A DNA stretch of 64,000 nt, taken from assembly GCF_027943255.1 (NCBI RefSeq), contig NC_072893.1, forward strand, positions 5,208,001 through 5,272,000, read 5' to 3'. This stretch comes from Anastrepha obliqua. Taxonomy: Eukaryota; Arthropoda; Insecta; Diptera; Tephritidae. Each line of letters opens with the position of its first letter. Position 1 is the stretch's first letter. The position numbers and the translations under genes were made by a program. This document shows positions 1 to 11,275 of this stretch, one piece after another. Under the pieces are notes generated by a model that had not been told where the DNA came from, made no database searches, and saw only the letters and a program-made list of their open reading frames with translations.

Positions 1-484
1 ATTACAATCTGGTTCTTACAGCTAAAGACAGCGTGGCTGCGCTGTCAGGGACGCCGGCAGAGGCGCGGTCAGCTTATGTATAATTCTTTATGTATTGTTT
101 ACATAAGAACGTCTAAGGGCTGACGCGGCTCGTAACGGCGGGGAGGAGGTAATATGTTCACTTGGTTGTTGAACCGTCGGCGCATATCAAATATGCCGAT
201 GCGGTAATGTCCATGCAGGGCAATGTCCAAGGGATCGTGTTACCACAAGTGCTTGCACATTGTTTATGTGAATATTATAGTCAAGTGCTACAATGTGTTT
301 GTAATAATATTTATGCATTCAACTGAGTACAGTGAGCATCAGGGCAATGGCCCAGGGATCGTATTACCACAAGTGCTTGCACATTGTTTATATGAATATT
401 GTAGTCAAGTGCTACAATGTGTTTGTAATAATATTTATGCATTCAACTGAGTACAGTGAGCATTCGATAAGTGAACATACTACA
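1..484 (-). repeat. 3' LTR of the 412/mdg1-like element (partial)
   Basis: These bases repeat 13959-14442 with one visible difference (A at 277, G in the other copy). On the minus strand the LTR begins TGTAGTATG at 484, immediately after the polypurine tract. About 74 bases of the far end are missing because the window begins here. Confidence 0.92.
216..463. repeat. 124-bp tandem duplication inside the LTR
   Basis: Two adjacent copies, about 216-339 and 340-463, both begin CAGGGCAATG and both contain the ATTCAACTGAGTACAGTGAG segment. The copies differ by a few substitutions. The same duplication is present in the other LTR (14174-14421), so it predates this insertion. Duplicated U3 blocks often hold promoter or enhancer motifs; that role is inferred. 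Confidence 0.85.
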
Positions 485-496
485 TCTCCCTCCTTT
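485..496 (-). other. Polypurine tract of the 412/mdg1-like element
   Basis: The minus strand reads AAAGGAGGGAGA directly before the TGTAGTATG start of the LTR, the expected place for the plus-strand primer of an LTR retrotransposon. The 237 bases between it and the pol stop are AT-rich 3' UTR with an (AT)n run near 631-650. Confidence 0.85.
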
Positions 497-733
497 AGAA
501 AAATAACGTAATTACATGAAGTTATTTTCTTAGTGTTATTACTTACTTATGTGTAAAATTTATATATATTTATTTTTTTTTTTTTTCATTTTATGACTTT
601 TAATACTAATTAATTAATAGATTTGATGATATATATATATATATATATAGCATTAATTACTTATTATAGGTATGGCCATACTTTACTTTATAATAGTAGT
701 CAACTGATTGTGAAGTAACATGTATTTAATATA

Positions 734-3700
734 TCAAGAAATGAAAATCTTTAACCTATCTTTATGTACTTTTTGTTTCTTATTTTTACTGTCTTTAATT
801 ATTATATTATCGTTATCTTCTATTTTTACTACAGTATAAGGGCCTAAATATGTTTTATCTAGCTTATGACCTGTTTCATTTTTTAATAAAACTAGGTCAT
901 CTATTTTTATGTTACTATCTATAATATTCCTATCGTAATATTCTTTATTTCTATTTTTATGTTTTTCTAATAGTAATCTAGCCCTTTTATAGGCTGATTC
1001 TAATCTAAACTTAATTTCTTTAGAGTAATCATCTATATTATAAATAGGTTCTATTTTATCTATGTTTGTAAAATATTTTGGCAAGTTACTCTGTTTGCCG
1101 AAAACTAGCTCATATGGACAATAATTATGTGCCATAGAGGGTGTCGTGTTGAAACAGTATACGAAATATTGTAGCCATACGTCCCAATCTGTTTTGTCAA
1201 CAGATATGTAAGAACGGATATATTCATTGAATGTTCTGTGGCTTCTTTCTACTGTTCCAACGGTCTGGTGGTGGTGTGCAGTAGACGTTATGTTGTCTAT
1301 CTTTAAGTATTTGCACAAGTCAGATATAATTGAATTTTTATATTCTGTTCCCATGTCCGTAATGAACGTCTTCATTGGACCGTACTTCAGAATAAAAGAT
1401 TCGAATATAGCTTTTGCGACAGTTGTTGCACTTTTGTTTGCAACTGGAATTGCTACTAAGTACTTTGTCAGATCACATATTAAAGTGACTGCGTATTCAT
1501 TTCCATTTTCCGTGCGTGGTAATGGACCAATTGTATCTACTATCACTCTGTCGAAAGCATATATTGGAGTTTCAGTTAGAGTCATTGGGGTCTTTGTGTG
1601 TAATGTCGTCTTTGACATTTGGCATTTGGGACATCTACGTATATACTCTTTGATATGACGAGTCATATTTTTCCAATAGTAGTGTCTTTTTATTTTAGCT
1701 ATTGTTCTAGCTATTCCTGTATGACCTCCTTGTATTGGATCATCATGGAATGTTAACAGTATTGCTTCTTTTTCTTTATCTTTTTGTATTAGGGTCACCG
1801 GCTGGAGTAGCGCTACTCTTAAAGATTTCAATATTTCATTGCCCATTTTTTTAAAAGTATCTATTGAAATTAGTTCAAAGATCTTTTCGCTCGGTGCCAC
1901 TTTGAGTTGGCTAATATTAAGTATACCGGCTTCCGTTTCAAGCCTTTGAAAGAACTGACCTAAGTCAAGAATTTCATTGGTGTACATATTGCTAACATCA
2001 ATTCTTGCTATAACTTTATTTCCATGTTTTAGTAAGCATAGAGAGTCTGTTATTCGCAAGTTCACTACTTTTCGTACCTCGTCATTTGCAATGACTTCGT
2101 ATACGTTGGGCTGAGAAGCATTTAGAGTTTGCTTTCGCAAATCCTCTTTTTCTTTTTCTTTTCCTGCGCAGGAATTTAACTGTTTACTTTGATTTCTGGT
2201 AGTGACTTTCAGAATTTTATTACTTATTTGTATGTTTTTTAAGTCCTTTATTGTAATTCTTGATAGCGCATCGGCTACAAAATTATCTTTGCCCTTTAGA
2301 TATTCTACTGTGAAATTATATTCCTCTAATTCAAGTCTCATACGAGTAAGTTTCGAACTTGGATTTACCATTGAGAATAGGTAAGTAAGTGCTCTGTGAT
2401 CTGTTTTGACAGTGAAGTGTCTACCATAAATATATGGTCTGAAATATATTATTGCCCAATGAATAGCTGCTAATTCCTGTTCTGTTGTGCTTTTGTTGCT
2501 TTCACCTTTTGTGAATGCTCTTGATGCGTATGCAACTGGGAGTTGGAGTCCGTTTTTGTTCTGAGTTAGAACTGCTCCACATGCTTGTTTACTAGCATCT
2601 GTGATAATACAGAATTCTTTGCTGAAATCTGGGTATTGTAGGAGTGTTGGATTCATTAGTGCTGATTTTAGATATTCGAAGGCGTTTTGGCAATTAGCTG
2701 TCCATTCGAATTTTACATTCTTTTTACATAACCTCGTTATGTGACGGGAATAATCAGCAAAATTTTTTATGAATCTTCTGTAATAGTTACAAAATGCAAC
2801 AAATCTTCTAGCGCTGTCCGCATCGTGTGGGACTGGATAATTTTGGATGACGTCGTATTTTTTGTCGTCGGGCAAGATTCCTTTGTCTGTGCATTTATGT
2901 CCTAGGAAAGTGACTTCATGCATGAAAAATGAGCATTTTTCGGGATGTAACTTTAGATTGTGTTGTCTACATTTTTCAAAAACATCGGTTAAGTTTTTGA
3001 GCATCTGTTTTTCAGAACAACCAATGACTATTAAGTCATCCATATAAAGGAATGCTTGTGAAGGTTCAAGTCCAGAGAAAGCTATAGTCATCATTCTCTG
3101 AAACGAATTTGGCGCTATTTTTAAACCGAATGGTAATCGCGTGAAGCGATATGAACCATTGTTTGTTGAAAAAGAAGTAATATCTCTTGATTTTTCTTCA
3201 AGTTCAATTTGATGAAAACCTGACATTAAGTCCAGGCATGAGAAGTACTTTGCTCTACCTAGTTGATCCAAAATATCATCAATTCTAGGGAGCGGAAATT
3301 TATCAGACAACAGTTTTTTATTAATTTGACGATAGTCAATTACTAATCGCCATTTTTTTGTTTCCGAATTTGGAAGTGACTTTTTGGGTACTAATAACAA
3401 AGGGCTATTATAAGCAGATACAGATGGTTCGACTATTTTGTCGTCAATTAGTTTTTGGACTTGTTTCTGAATTTCGTCTTTGTGACTGTGAGGATTTCTA
3501 TAATTTTTAATGTATATTTCTTCATCATCCTTCAATCTCAGTTTTTGTTTATAAAAATTATTTGTGGTTATTGGTTCGGTTTCTAGTCCGAATACATCGC
3601 TGTATTGTTTACAGATTGTTGTTAGTTGATTATGAAATTGTGGTGGGAAATTCTTTGATAGCTGTTTTAGTACAGATTTCTCTCTATTCTCTGGAATTGT

Positions 3701-4279
3701 TTTAACTACTTCGTAGCTTGAAAGTGGTTCATATTCTAATTTATTTATGTTGATTAACTGATCTTCATTTGTTGTATTAAGCATTCTTATGAATGCATTT
3801 TGGGTTGTTGCTATGGTATTTGCTATGTAGATACCATGCAGAATTTCTTGGTTTGGAATAAATACACTGTCTTCTACTGAGTTTATTGTAATTTTTCGGA
3901 TCACTTGTGATCTTGCTGGCAGAACTATTGAATTGTTGCCAGAACTGTATGTTATCGGAACATAAATTGGGTATTTTAAGTTAGTTGGTCTGATTATAAG
4001 CCAGTCTTTAGACGGCTTGAAATCTAATTGACAGTTGTATTTTTTAATGAAATCTATTCCTAGTATTCCATCACATGGAATAGCGAATTGTAAATTTACA
4101 ATGTGAAAATCGTGGGGGATTATGTAATTTGTGGATTGGATTTCAATGGAAGTAAGTCCTTTAGATTTGGTTACTTCTTGACTTATTCCCTGTATATTTA
4201 TTATATGATCAGTTTGAATGTATTGAAAAACATCTGAATTTTCTTTTAATATAGATATATCTGCACCTGTGTCTATCAA
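734..4279 (-). CDS. pol: Pol polyprotein (protease, RT, RNase H, integrase) of the 412/mdg1-like element
   Basis: This is the enzymatic polyprotein that copies the element RNA and integrates the cDNA. The frame is open over about 1180 residues. The aspartic protease motif IDTGAD is at the listed start; RT shows LPFGLKIAPNSFQ and YMDDLIVIG; RNase H shows ITDASKQACGAVL and TDHRALTYL. Integrase has the HHCC finger around HTGIARTI...CPKCQ, then DTIGPL, TDMGTEYKN and a downstream glutamate. The listed start is only the first codon of a convenient stretch: the frame is open upstream past the gag stop and lies -1 relative to gag, so gag-pol frameshifting is likely. The length and absence of env fit 412/mdg1. 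No internal stop was seen, so the enzyme may be functional. Confidence 0.93.
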   Translation of the reverse strand: MIDTGADISILKENSDVFQYIQTDHIINIQGISQEVTKSKGLTSIEIQSTNYIIPHDFHIVNLQFAIPCDGILGIDFIKKYNCQLDFKPSKDWLIIRPTNLKYPIYVPITYSSGNNSIVLPARSQVIRKITINSVEDSVFIPNQEILHGIYIANTIATTQNAFIRMLNTTNEDQLININKLEYEPLSSYEVVKTIPENREKSVLKQLSKNFPPQFHNQLTTICKQYSDVFGLETEPITTNNFYKQKLRLKDDEEIYIKNYRNPHSHKDEIQKQVQKLIDDKIVEPSVSAYNSPLLLVPKKSLPNSETKKWRLVIDYRQINKKLLSDKFPLPRIDDILDQLGRAKYFSCLDLMSGFHQIELEEKSRDITSFSTNNGSYRFTRLPFGLKIAPNSFQRMMTIAFSGLEPSQAFLYMDDLIVIGCSEKQMLKNLTDVFEKCRQHNLKLHPEKCSFFMHEVTFLGHKCTDKGILPDDKKYDVIQNYPVPHDADSARRFVAFCNYYRRFIKNFADYSRHITRLCKKNVKFEWTANCQNAFEYLKSALMNPTLLQYPDFSKEFCIITDASKQACGAVLTQNKNGLQLPVAYASRAFTKGESNKSTTEQELAAIHWAIIYFRPYIYGRHFTVKTDHRALTYLFSMVNPSSKLTRMRLELEEYNFTVEYLKGKDNFVADALSRITIKDLKNIQISNKILKVTTRNQSKQLNSCAGKEKEKEDLRKQTLNASQPNVYEVIANDEVRKVVNLRITDSLCLLKHGNKVIARIDVSNMYTNEILDLGQFFQRLETEAGILNISQLKVAPSEKIFELISIDTFKKMGNEILKSLRVALLQPVTLIQKDKEKEAILLTFHDDPIQGGHTGIARTIAKIKRHYYWKNMTRHIKEYIRRCPKCQMSKTTLHTKTPMTLTETPIYAFDRVIVDTIGPLPRTENGNEYAVTLICDLTKYLVAIPVANKSATTVAKAIFESFILKYGPMKTFITDMGTEYKNSIISDLCKYLKIDNITSTAHHHQTVGTVERSHRTFNEYIRSYISVDKTDWDVWLQYFVYCFNTTPSMAHNYCPYELVFGKQSNLPKYFTNIDKIEPIYNIDDYSKEIKFRLESAYKRARLLLEKHKNRNKEYYDRNIIDSNIKIDDLVLLKNETGHKLDKTYLGPYTVVKIEDNDNIIIKDSKNKKQKVHKDRLKIFIS

Positions 4280-5413
4280 GAATACTAGTTCTTTCCCTGT
4301 GTTTATATTTGTGAAGGTTACGTATATGTTTTGGCTGAGATTGATGGTATGAATTTTATTATTTACTGCTGAGTATCTAAAGGCTGTTGGGAGTTTCCCG
4401 AAGCGTTTTGGGTCACCCTTACATTATTGTAACTGTTTTGGTTATAACCTCCATTTTGGTGGTTATTTCCTCTATGGTTGACTCTGTTGTTTCCTCTATT
4501 ATTACCTCTATAATTATTATATTGGTAATTATTATTCTGGCCATTATTGCGGTTGTTGTTATTATAATTATTATTATTATAATAACCTCGACCATTGCCT
4601 CTACCATTGCCTCTACCGCGATAATTATTCCTGTTGTTATAATTACCACGGCCCCTTTGGGCTAGCAATATTGAATTGGGATTGCCTGTCATTTCGGTAC
4701 TACATTGTATATACTTTGTGACGGCTTCATCCATTGTTTTGAAATTGCCTGCCTCGAGGATTGTTTTTAACTTTCCGTGTTCGCAATTTTTAACCATTGT
4801 GTTAATGGCTTCTTTAGTGCTGAATTTGTCAGCATGTTCGGCTGATAGGCCTTCGTCAATATACGAAGCTTCCAAAAGCTTTCGTAAATTGTCAATTTCT
4901 GTCGTAAATTTTTCGGCAGTTTTCCCTTTTTGCATTGTTTTAGACAATTTGGCTTTTACTACGTCGGATGTTTCACCAACTATAGTATCTTGCAATTTTT
5001 TGATTATTGCATTAATTGTCGTTTCATTTTGGACTTTGTATAGAGTTGAGCCAACAATTTTTGACTTAATGACCTCAACAGCTATTTCTTCGAATGTGCC
5101 TTTTGTCAGATTTATTAACTTCAAAGCTGTTACAAATCTTTGAAGATGTATTTTCTGTCCATTGAATTCTGGAATGGCATTCAATATGTCCTTTATGTAT
5201 GCCCTTTGGGCGTTTACGTCTGTCATGATGGCTGACTTCCTAAATGCCATTTGCGCTGCATAAGTACAAAGTCAAATGTTCCTAAATGCAAAAGTCGATT
5301 ATACGTTACCGTCGAAAATTCCTAAATGCATGCATCAGGTATCGACTTGCATCGTAATCGAAATTTGCGCATCACTAAATTTTGTGATACTTGTATTTTA
5401 AAAGGCAATTAAA

Positions 5414-6040
5414 ATGGCAGAGGTTGAAACGTAAGTAAATGTGCTTAATTGTAAAATAATTTGAGTTGTACCCAACTAATTTATTTATTATTTACATTTT
5501 AGTGAAAAGAAGTGGACATTCAATTTGACCAAGTTATTGATCACGACCAGGCTGGAAAGTGAACCGGAGTTTGCGGGCAAAAAACGCAAAAAGACAGTTT
5601 TGTGGCAGCAGGTGCTCCTTAAAATGAAAGAAACTGAACCAGGACTGACATTCACTCGTGACGATATAACTCGAAAGTTTTTAAATCTAATGGTAACCTA
5701 TAGGCGCATTAAAAAAAGGAACAACACATCTGGGCAAGGTGCGACAAATTGGGAGTTTTTTGATCTTTTTGATGAAATTTACGGCACACGCGCAGATATT
5801 GTGGTTCCTGAAGATATCTTGGATTCATCAATATTAGAATTGTCTGAAAGTGAGGAGCAACCTGCTTTCACTTCAAAGAGATCTAAACGTGATGTTAAGG
5901 AAATTATGAGTGATATTTGTGAGACAGACAAGAAGTACATGGAGGAGTTTTTGCAAATGGAAAAAGAGAAGTTGGAAATTGAACGCTTGAAAATAGAAGA
6001 AATGAAAAAATTGCGAGAGTTGTTATCAAACATGCAGTGA
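5414..6040 (+). CDS. Harbinger-1 Myb/SANT-like DNA-binding accessory protein
   Basis: In PIF/Harbinger elements the accessory protein binds the TIRs and brings the transposase to the nucleus. Exon 1 (5414-5430) starts at an ATG and encodes MAEVET. A 72-bp intron with GTAAGT donor and TTTTAG acceptor occupies 5431-5502, and exon 2 runs to the stop at 6040. This places KKWTFNLTKLL, a SANT-type first helix, directly after the N-terminus. RFLNLMVTYRRIKKRN-like helices follow, then an acidic stretch and a charged C-terminal coiled coil (EKEKLEIERLKIEEMKKLRE). The protein would be about 180 aa. The splice model is read from the sequence only. Confidence 0.8.
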
Positions 6041-6317
6041 TTTTCCTATTAATTTAAATTTTTAATAAAACAATTTTTATGTTAATTTTATTTTGATAAC
6101 ATAAAGACTGAAACAAAAACGCTACATTTGAACTGTTACCTGAATAGGTTAAAACCTGAATAATAATAGAAAATAAATGTGTTGAAATACAAAACATTAG
6201 TTTTATTTTTAGTTGATATTAGTTTTATTTTGTTTATGTTAAAGGAATGTACGTATACATATGTATGTCGTAAAATGAAATTTAAAGTTCAGGTTGCTCT
6301 TTGTAAAAACTAAAGTT

Positions 6318-7533
6318 TTAAGCTGATAATAAATTGGTTAATTGATCTCGTTTTGATCTACCTTCCAAATCTTCGATGTCTGCTCGGGATTCCGTACTTG
6401 TATCTTCTAATATATCAGGAAGATCCGAAGTGGTAAAACTTTCGTTATTTATAATGATGTTATGGAGTATCATACATGAAATTATAATATTTTTTACAAG
6501 CTTGATGTTGCGAATTTCAATGAAATTCAGTATACGGAACTTTTTCTTTAAAATTCCAAACGCTTGTTCCACGCAGACTCTTGTACTACTTAAAATAGTA
6601 TTAAATCTTTGTTGTCCCTCACTTAAAAAGCCGGTATCTTTATATGGTACCATAAGAAATCTCTCCAGTGGATAAGCTGCATCTCCCAGCAAATGGCACT
6701 CAGGAGGAAAGGGAATATCTCCGTTTATTATTGCTTGACGTAAAGGGCTGCTTTGCCACACGGAAGCGTCGTGACACCTCCCAGGATATCCAGCAAAAAC
6801 GTCGATAAAACGCAATTCGCTATCCACAACAGCTTGCGCTATTACTGAAAATGTGCCTTTTCTATTATAAAAACTGATGCTGCTTTGCGTTGGTTGGGTG
6901 ATTTTGATGTGTGTCCCATCTACGCATCCTAGGACAAACGGAAATGGGTTGCTGCGCATTGCCTGAAATTTTTCCATAACAATCCGACGCTCTGATGCGG
7001 TCAAGGGAAATTTTATGATACGACTTTTTAGTTTTAATAAGATTTTAATCGTTTTGAAAAATACCCGATAAGTAGCACCAATACCAACGTTAAATATATT
7101 ACTTAATTCACGGAAACTATTTTGATTTCCTAATCTCCAAAGCGTAATATGCAATGCTAGCTTCAATGGTATATTGGGACGTCCTGCATTTTTTGCCGGC
7201 CAAAAGGGTTGTACTATTTCGCAAAGAGTCTGAAATATAAAATATTAATATAAAACTACGTTAATATTTATTATTTATGTATACTACCTGGAATGTTTGT
7301 ATTTGCATCCTGAAATGGCTATAAAAGACATCGTTGGGCATTTCTTCAATGCACTCGAGAAACTTTTTGCATTTTGGAATATTTCTCGCGATTCTCTGCG
7401 TCTTCCACAAGTGAAAAATCAATTTGTGTCTTTTTCTCATCTTTTTTGCAATTAGTAAATCACTACTGGATTGATTTTCACTAAATAACTCAGCGAAAGA
7501 GCAAATTGCTAATTTTTTCACCGTCACATCCAT
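6318..7533 (-). CDS. Harbinger-1 DDE transposase
   Basis: This is the cut-and-paste transposase of the PIF/Harbinger family. Exon 1 (7288-7533) starts MDVTVKKLA; a 58-bp intron (7230-7287, GT...AG) joins it to exon 2 (6318-7229), giving about 385 aa. Visible landmarks are an HTH-like region (SFRELSNIFNVGIGATYR), the first catalytic Asp in GCVDGTHIKI, the second in LLGDAAYPLE, and the Glu in RVCVEQAFGILKKKF. The length is typical. It is divergently arranged with the Myb/SANT gene, the standard layout for autonomous Harbingers. No stops or frameshifts were seen. Confidence 0.9.
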
Positions 7534-7903
7534 TTTGATTGCATCAGCTGTGTTCTTAAATGAAACAATGCTGCCACCTAGATGTATGCAAAGCAATGCA
7601 GTGGTATCGAAAAATTGCATCGCAATGGATTTCGCATCGCAGTACACATTGCATCGTGACGTTTAGGAAGTCAGCCGATGTATTCTTCTGTGTCTGCTGA
7701 GCTTGTGCTAGAATTCAATCCTTCTTCCTGTTCTATCTCATTATCTTCTTCAGATAAAGTGATTTGTGCAGGAATAGTAAGATCTTTTAGGTCGTTTTCT
7801 TTTATGTCAGTTTCTTCGTTTGATTCAGGATCTGAATCTAAATCTGTTTCAACTGATTTCTGATCTTCTTCTCCATGTAGTGTTAATGGTGAATTTAACA
7901 CTG

Positions 7904-10836
7904 CACAGTGGTTCGCGTAGTATGGGGATACATGACAAAAATCCTAGCAACCCAAATATCGCCAAGATTATAGTGAAAATGGCTTTTTATGATTAAAAAT
8001 GTTTATTAGAATGAAAAAAAATATGATTTACATGACTAACACATACAGGTTTATAGAAATAGCATAGACAAAATACTATAATATAATGAAAAAAATTGTT
8101 ACAATTAGATTTATTTATTTTTGAATATCAACATTATACAACATGAAATAGCTGTGCATAACGGTGATAAACATTTTGAAATGAAATAAAAAAATATATA
8201 TTATAACAATCTCTAAAAATACAGCACCTTTATAACAGATAACGTAACCTGTATTCGAACATTTTAAAAATACATTCTTACACTAAAAGAAACAAAACAT
8301 AAATGAACATCTAACTTAAACAAATCAAATCCAAGACCTCTTGTGGCAACGATGCCTTTTTCTTTTTTGGTAGTTTACGTAAGCCAGTAATTAACGGATC
8401 GGAACTGAGAAGTAACCGATTTAGTAAATCTGTGTTCGAAGCGATTCGCGATATTTTTCTTGTATGATTTAGCCTAAAATTTTTTATGTCTTTATTTTTA
8501 GCTTCCGCCGCCTCCTCAGATAAATCTCCTATAGGTAAAAGTGCATAATCAATAACGGATGCACCGTGAATAAGGATTTTATGCACAGTTGCCGAAAGAT
8601 TGTACCAAGGAAAGGCGGCTACAATCTGTCTCGCGGTCTCTACTGAAAAGCTGTGGAATTTAGATGTATTTATTTTATGTCCCGATGCTAACGTTATTAG
8701 AATAATCCTACACCTATCAATGATTGTTTTGTCTATTCCAATTATATCTGCCGAAATTTCAGAATTAGAGCAAAATCTACGCGCCGTATTACCATCATTT
8801 GACGTCCCACTACCCCCACTGCGCGGCTGGTCGACTATTAACCCTAATTTTTCGCGGAATTGCATTTGAATATACTTTTTACGCTCAGAGAAAGACTTTT
8901 TTTCCTCCTCTGTTCGCATGTGCCATTTTTTAACCCCTAACCTATATGAAACGTGCAAGAAAAACTCGAAAAACCTAATCCACGCATGTAACGTGGATAG
9001 TCCGAACTGAAATCTACTCTCATCAATTACTGGCTTCTTTAAACACGCATCGATATTGTTCATCTGCTTAGGCGTAGCCCCGCACAGGAAACAGCTAACT
9101 GACGCGGTGTCAGTTAACGCATTGCACACCTTACCATCAACCATAGTTAGCTGAAGTTCGTGTTTTATTGAAATTGATTTGCCTGCGACAATTATATTAG
9201 TAGGTTGTAAATTATTTATTTGGTTTTTAACATAAGTCTCTTCTTCTTTAGATATAGTTGACGTTTCTTTTTTAAATTGAAATCTAATTGGCCGACAATA
9301 CCTAGTTGAGGATGGACGGGGATTTTTCCACACAATGTCTTCCGTAACCATGTCAACTAATTTCAAAGGCACATAAGAAGTAACAAGCAAACTAGCATCG
9401 ATAGTATCTGAATCGACAAAAATTTGCTTGTATTCTGAATGTCCCGTGCTACCATCAAATCCCCATTTTCCTATAAGACGCAAATTATTAATATTCCCTA
9501 AGTCTGTTGGGTCCCTACTTTCCGAATATTCGATTATGCGCAACGCGGTGTGATCTAAAAGACTTTGTATTTTCACTTCAGCTAAATTATCGGTAACAAT
9601 AACGTCTGCTGGATAACATTTTTTTTTTGCCGAAAGAAGGTCTTGGTACGTTGGAAGTACTTTCGCAGATAACTTTATGTTTATAAACTCTTTTATTAAT
9701 ATTGATGTTTAGTTAGTTTTGCTTCGGTAAACAATGACAAACATTCATTTATATTTATAGATGGAACAATAAAATTTTTAGAATTTTCTCTAAGGGACTC
9801 GCTTAGTGACTCATCTATTTCTCTCAATTCTGCTATCCGCCGCTTTTTTGTTCTATCAGAACTCTCAGAAAATGATTTCCTCGGTCTGCCGCGTACTCCA
9901 CTCCCGGACGGCATATTTGTTTCACTTAACGACGGTAATGATGATTCAAACTCTTCATCGGTATTCAAATACTCTGCATATTTAGTAATAAGTCGTGTTT
10001 TTGAATTGCCACATTTACGCCACATATGCAGCAAGCTTTTACATACACATTTAATGCGATGTTCGACTTCACTAAGATTTAGTTGTTGTTTATCGTGTAA
10101 TTCATTGCCGATTATATGTTGCTGCACTTTACGCACTCTTTCAGTTTCAAGTGACTCACTTGTTGATAGCCACGTATTAAATATCACCATTCTTGATATT
10201 TTGCATGTCGTTACATCAACTGGAACAAATAATATAAATTTTAAAACAGAAATTACACAGGACTACGCCGTAGTCGCCGGTGCTCCGCCATGACGTGAAC
10301 ATGCTACACCAGCTCCTAAATGCACAGTCGTGGTTAAACGTAGATCGCTCATATGACATTTAAAACTTGAATATGTATTCTTTCAACTTAATATAGTCTG
10401 TATGATTGCATCGGATTGCATCATTACTAAAAGTTTACGAGAAATTTAAGTTTACTTGTATTTCTAGGAAAATAACGGTACTTTGTTTTTAAGCTCATTG
10501 ACAAAGGGCGGTAAAGTTCAAAGGGATTTTAATTGTGCAAAATATGTAAACTTACCTTGATTCTCAGAATCCATCTTCAAAAAAAGTTATCACCGAACCA
10601 GTTCCGAGAAATTCACTATGCAACATTAGGGTTGCAGTCACTTTTGTTTGCGCGAAATTAAAGTACTCGGGATTTGTGCACTTCAAGGATTAACAAAGTA
10701 ATGAATTTAAAGTTCATAGGTTGTTTTAGTTATATATTTGTCATATTTAGGGATCTGTTTGTAACATACAAGCTTTAATTTAGGAATCCAAAAACCTTCA
10801 TTTTCATATTATTGACATATGGTAGAAACCACTGTG
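7904..10836 (-). mobile_element. Transib transposon (RAG1-core relative) with RSS-like CACAGTG ends
   Basis: The left end begins CACAGTGGTT and the right end, read inward, also begins CACAGTGGTT. Both ends are flanked by CACTG (7899-7903 and 10837-10841), a 5-bp duplication as expected for Transib. At 2933 bp the length is typical. The terminal heptamer equals the V(D)J recombination signal heptamer, the known hallmark linking Transib with RAG1. The region 10191-10836 is non-coding apart from a possible short 5' exon. Keeping one CACTG leaves the gag frame continuous. Confidence 0.93.
8311..10190 (-). pseudogene. Transib transposase with one frameshift
   Basis: Two reading frames cover the RAG1-like transposase: 9696-10190 (N-terminal basic region with RGRPRKS) and 8311-9576 (catalytic core). 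The core frame is also open upstream to about 9690, so a single-base slip near 9690-9700 separates them. In the 421-aa part the catalytic residues align by motif to RAG1: Asp 41 in GFDGST, Asp 147 in TMVDGKV, and Glu 354 or 355 in DLSEEAAEAKNK. The zinc pair SCFLCGAT is at 162-165, the counterpart of the RAG1 C2 zinc site. RPSSTRYCRP and STLHAWIRFFE are further Transib landmarks. The enzyme appears dead only by the one frameshift. Confidence 0.88.
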
Positions 10837-11275
10837 CACTGTTGGAATGAAAATATCTAGCTGATACTTTTCTTTGACGTTATATAAATTTAAACGTAAT
10901 TTGATCAACAATTTTGATATTTTTGACCAGTTAGTTTTATTTATTATGCGTCTATTATCATGCACTAATATTCTTGCATCATTAAATGTTTCTACAAGAA
11001 TTTTCGCATGTTTATTTAAAGTATCCTTTTGTATTGACCTATTCTGGCTTACACATTTGTAAGATTTATCAAATTTTTCTTTTAGTTCACGGATATTTAG
11101 GGTTAGTTCCTCCCATTCCATGCCTGGGATTCATTATGTATATGTATATATATAAAAGTTTTTTTTTTTTGTATATATAAACACATTACCATGAGAATCG
11201 TGTGTGTTTGTATATTATTTTCAGATCTTATCAAGATCGTTAGCTTGGCTTAAGGCTCTCTTTTTTATACATTTA

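Larger units (their letters stand above)
5230..7676 (-). mobile_element. Complete PIF/Harbinger transposon (Harbinger-1) inside gag
   Basis: Both ends read GGCTGACTTCCTAAA when taken inward (left at 5230, right ending at 7676), and each is flanked by GAT (5227-5229 and 7677-7679), a 3-bp duplication as expected for PIF/Harbinger. The 2447-bp element carries the usual two genes in divergent orientation: a Myb/SANT-like protein on the plus strand and a DDE transposase on the minus strand. Both have clean splice sites and no visible frame damage, so this looks like a recently active autonomous copy. Confidence 0.93.
4363..11121 (-). pseudogene. gag: Gag of the 412/mdg1-like element, split into three parts by two DNA transposons
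   Basis: Gag encodes the structural particle protein. The parts lie at about 10837-11121 (N-terminal, beginning MEWEELTLNI), 7680-7903 (acidic linker rich in Asp, Glu and Ser) and 4363-5229 (capsid-like helical region followed by an RGRGN/NNR-rich tail suited to RNA binding). The first gap is the Transib at 7904-10836 and the second is the Harbinger at 5230-7676. At both junctions the frame resumes exactly when one copy of the target-site duplication is kept, so the insertions are the only visible damage. The apparent ATG at 5250 lies inside the Harbinger TIR and is not the true start. The stop overlaps the pol frame (-1). Confidence 0.85.

Noticed and set aside
223..450. Repeated 75-aa frame in the LTR, also at 14181-14408
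   Set aside because: The frame simply spans the 124-bp LTR duplication; there is no sign of coding constraint and LTRs of this group are non-coding.
216..463. CRISPR-like or satellite array
   Set aside because: Only two 124-bp copies, inside an LTR; no spacer-repeat pattern, and the genome is eukaryotic.
4387..4665. 92-aa plus-strand frame rich in Ile and Val, resembling a membrane protein
   Set aside because: It is the mirror of the Asn/Arg/Gly repeats in the gag tail (AAT/TAT-rich codons); the minus-strand frame explains the sequence.
5230..5250. ATG at 5250 as the gag start
   Set aside because: The first residues come from the Harbinger TIR; gag continues in frame on the far side of the insertion.
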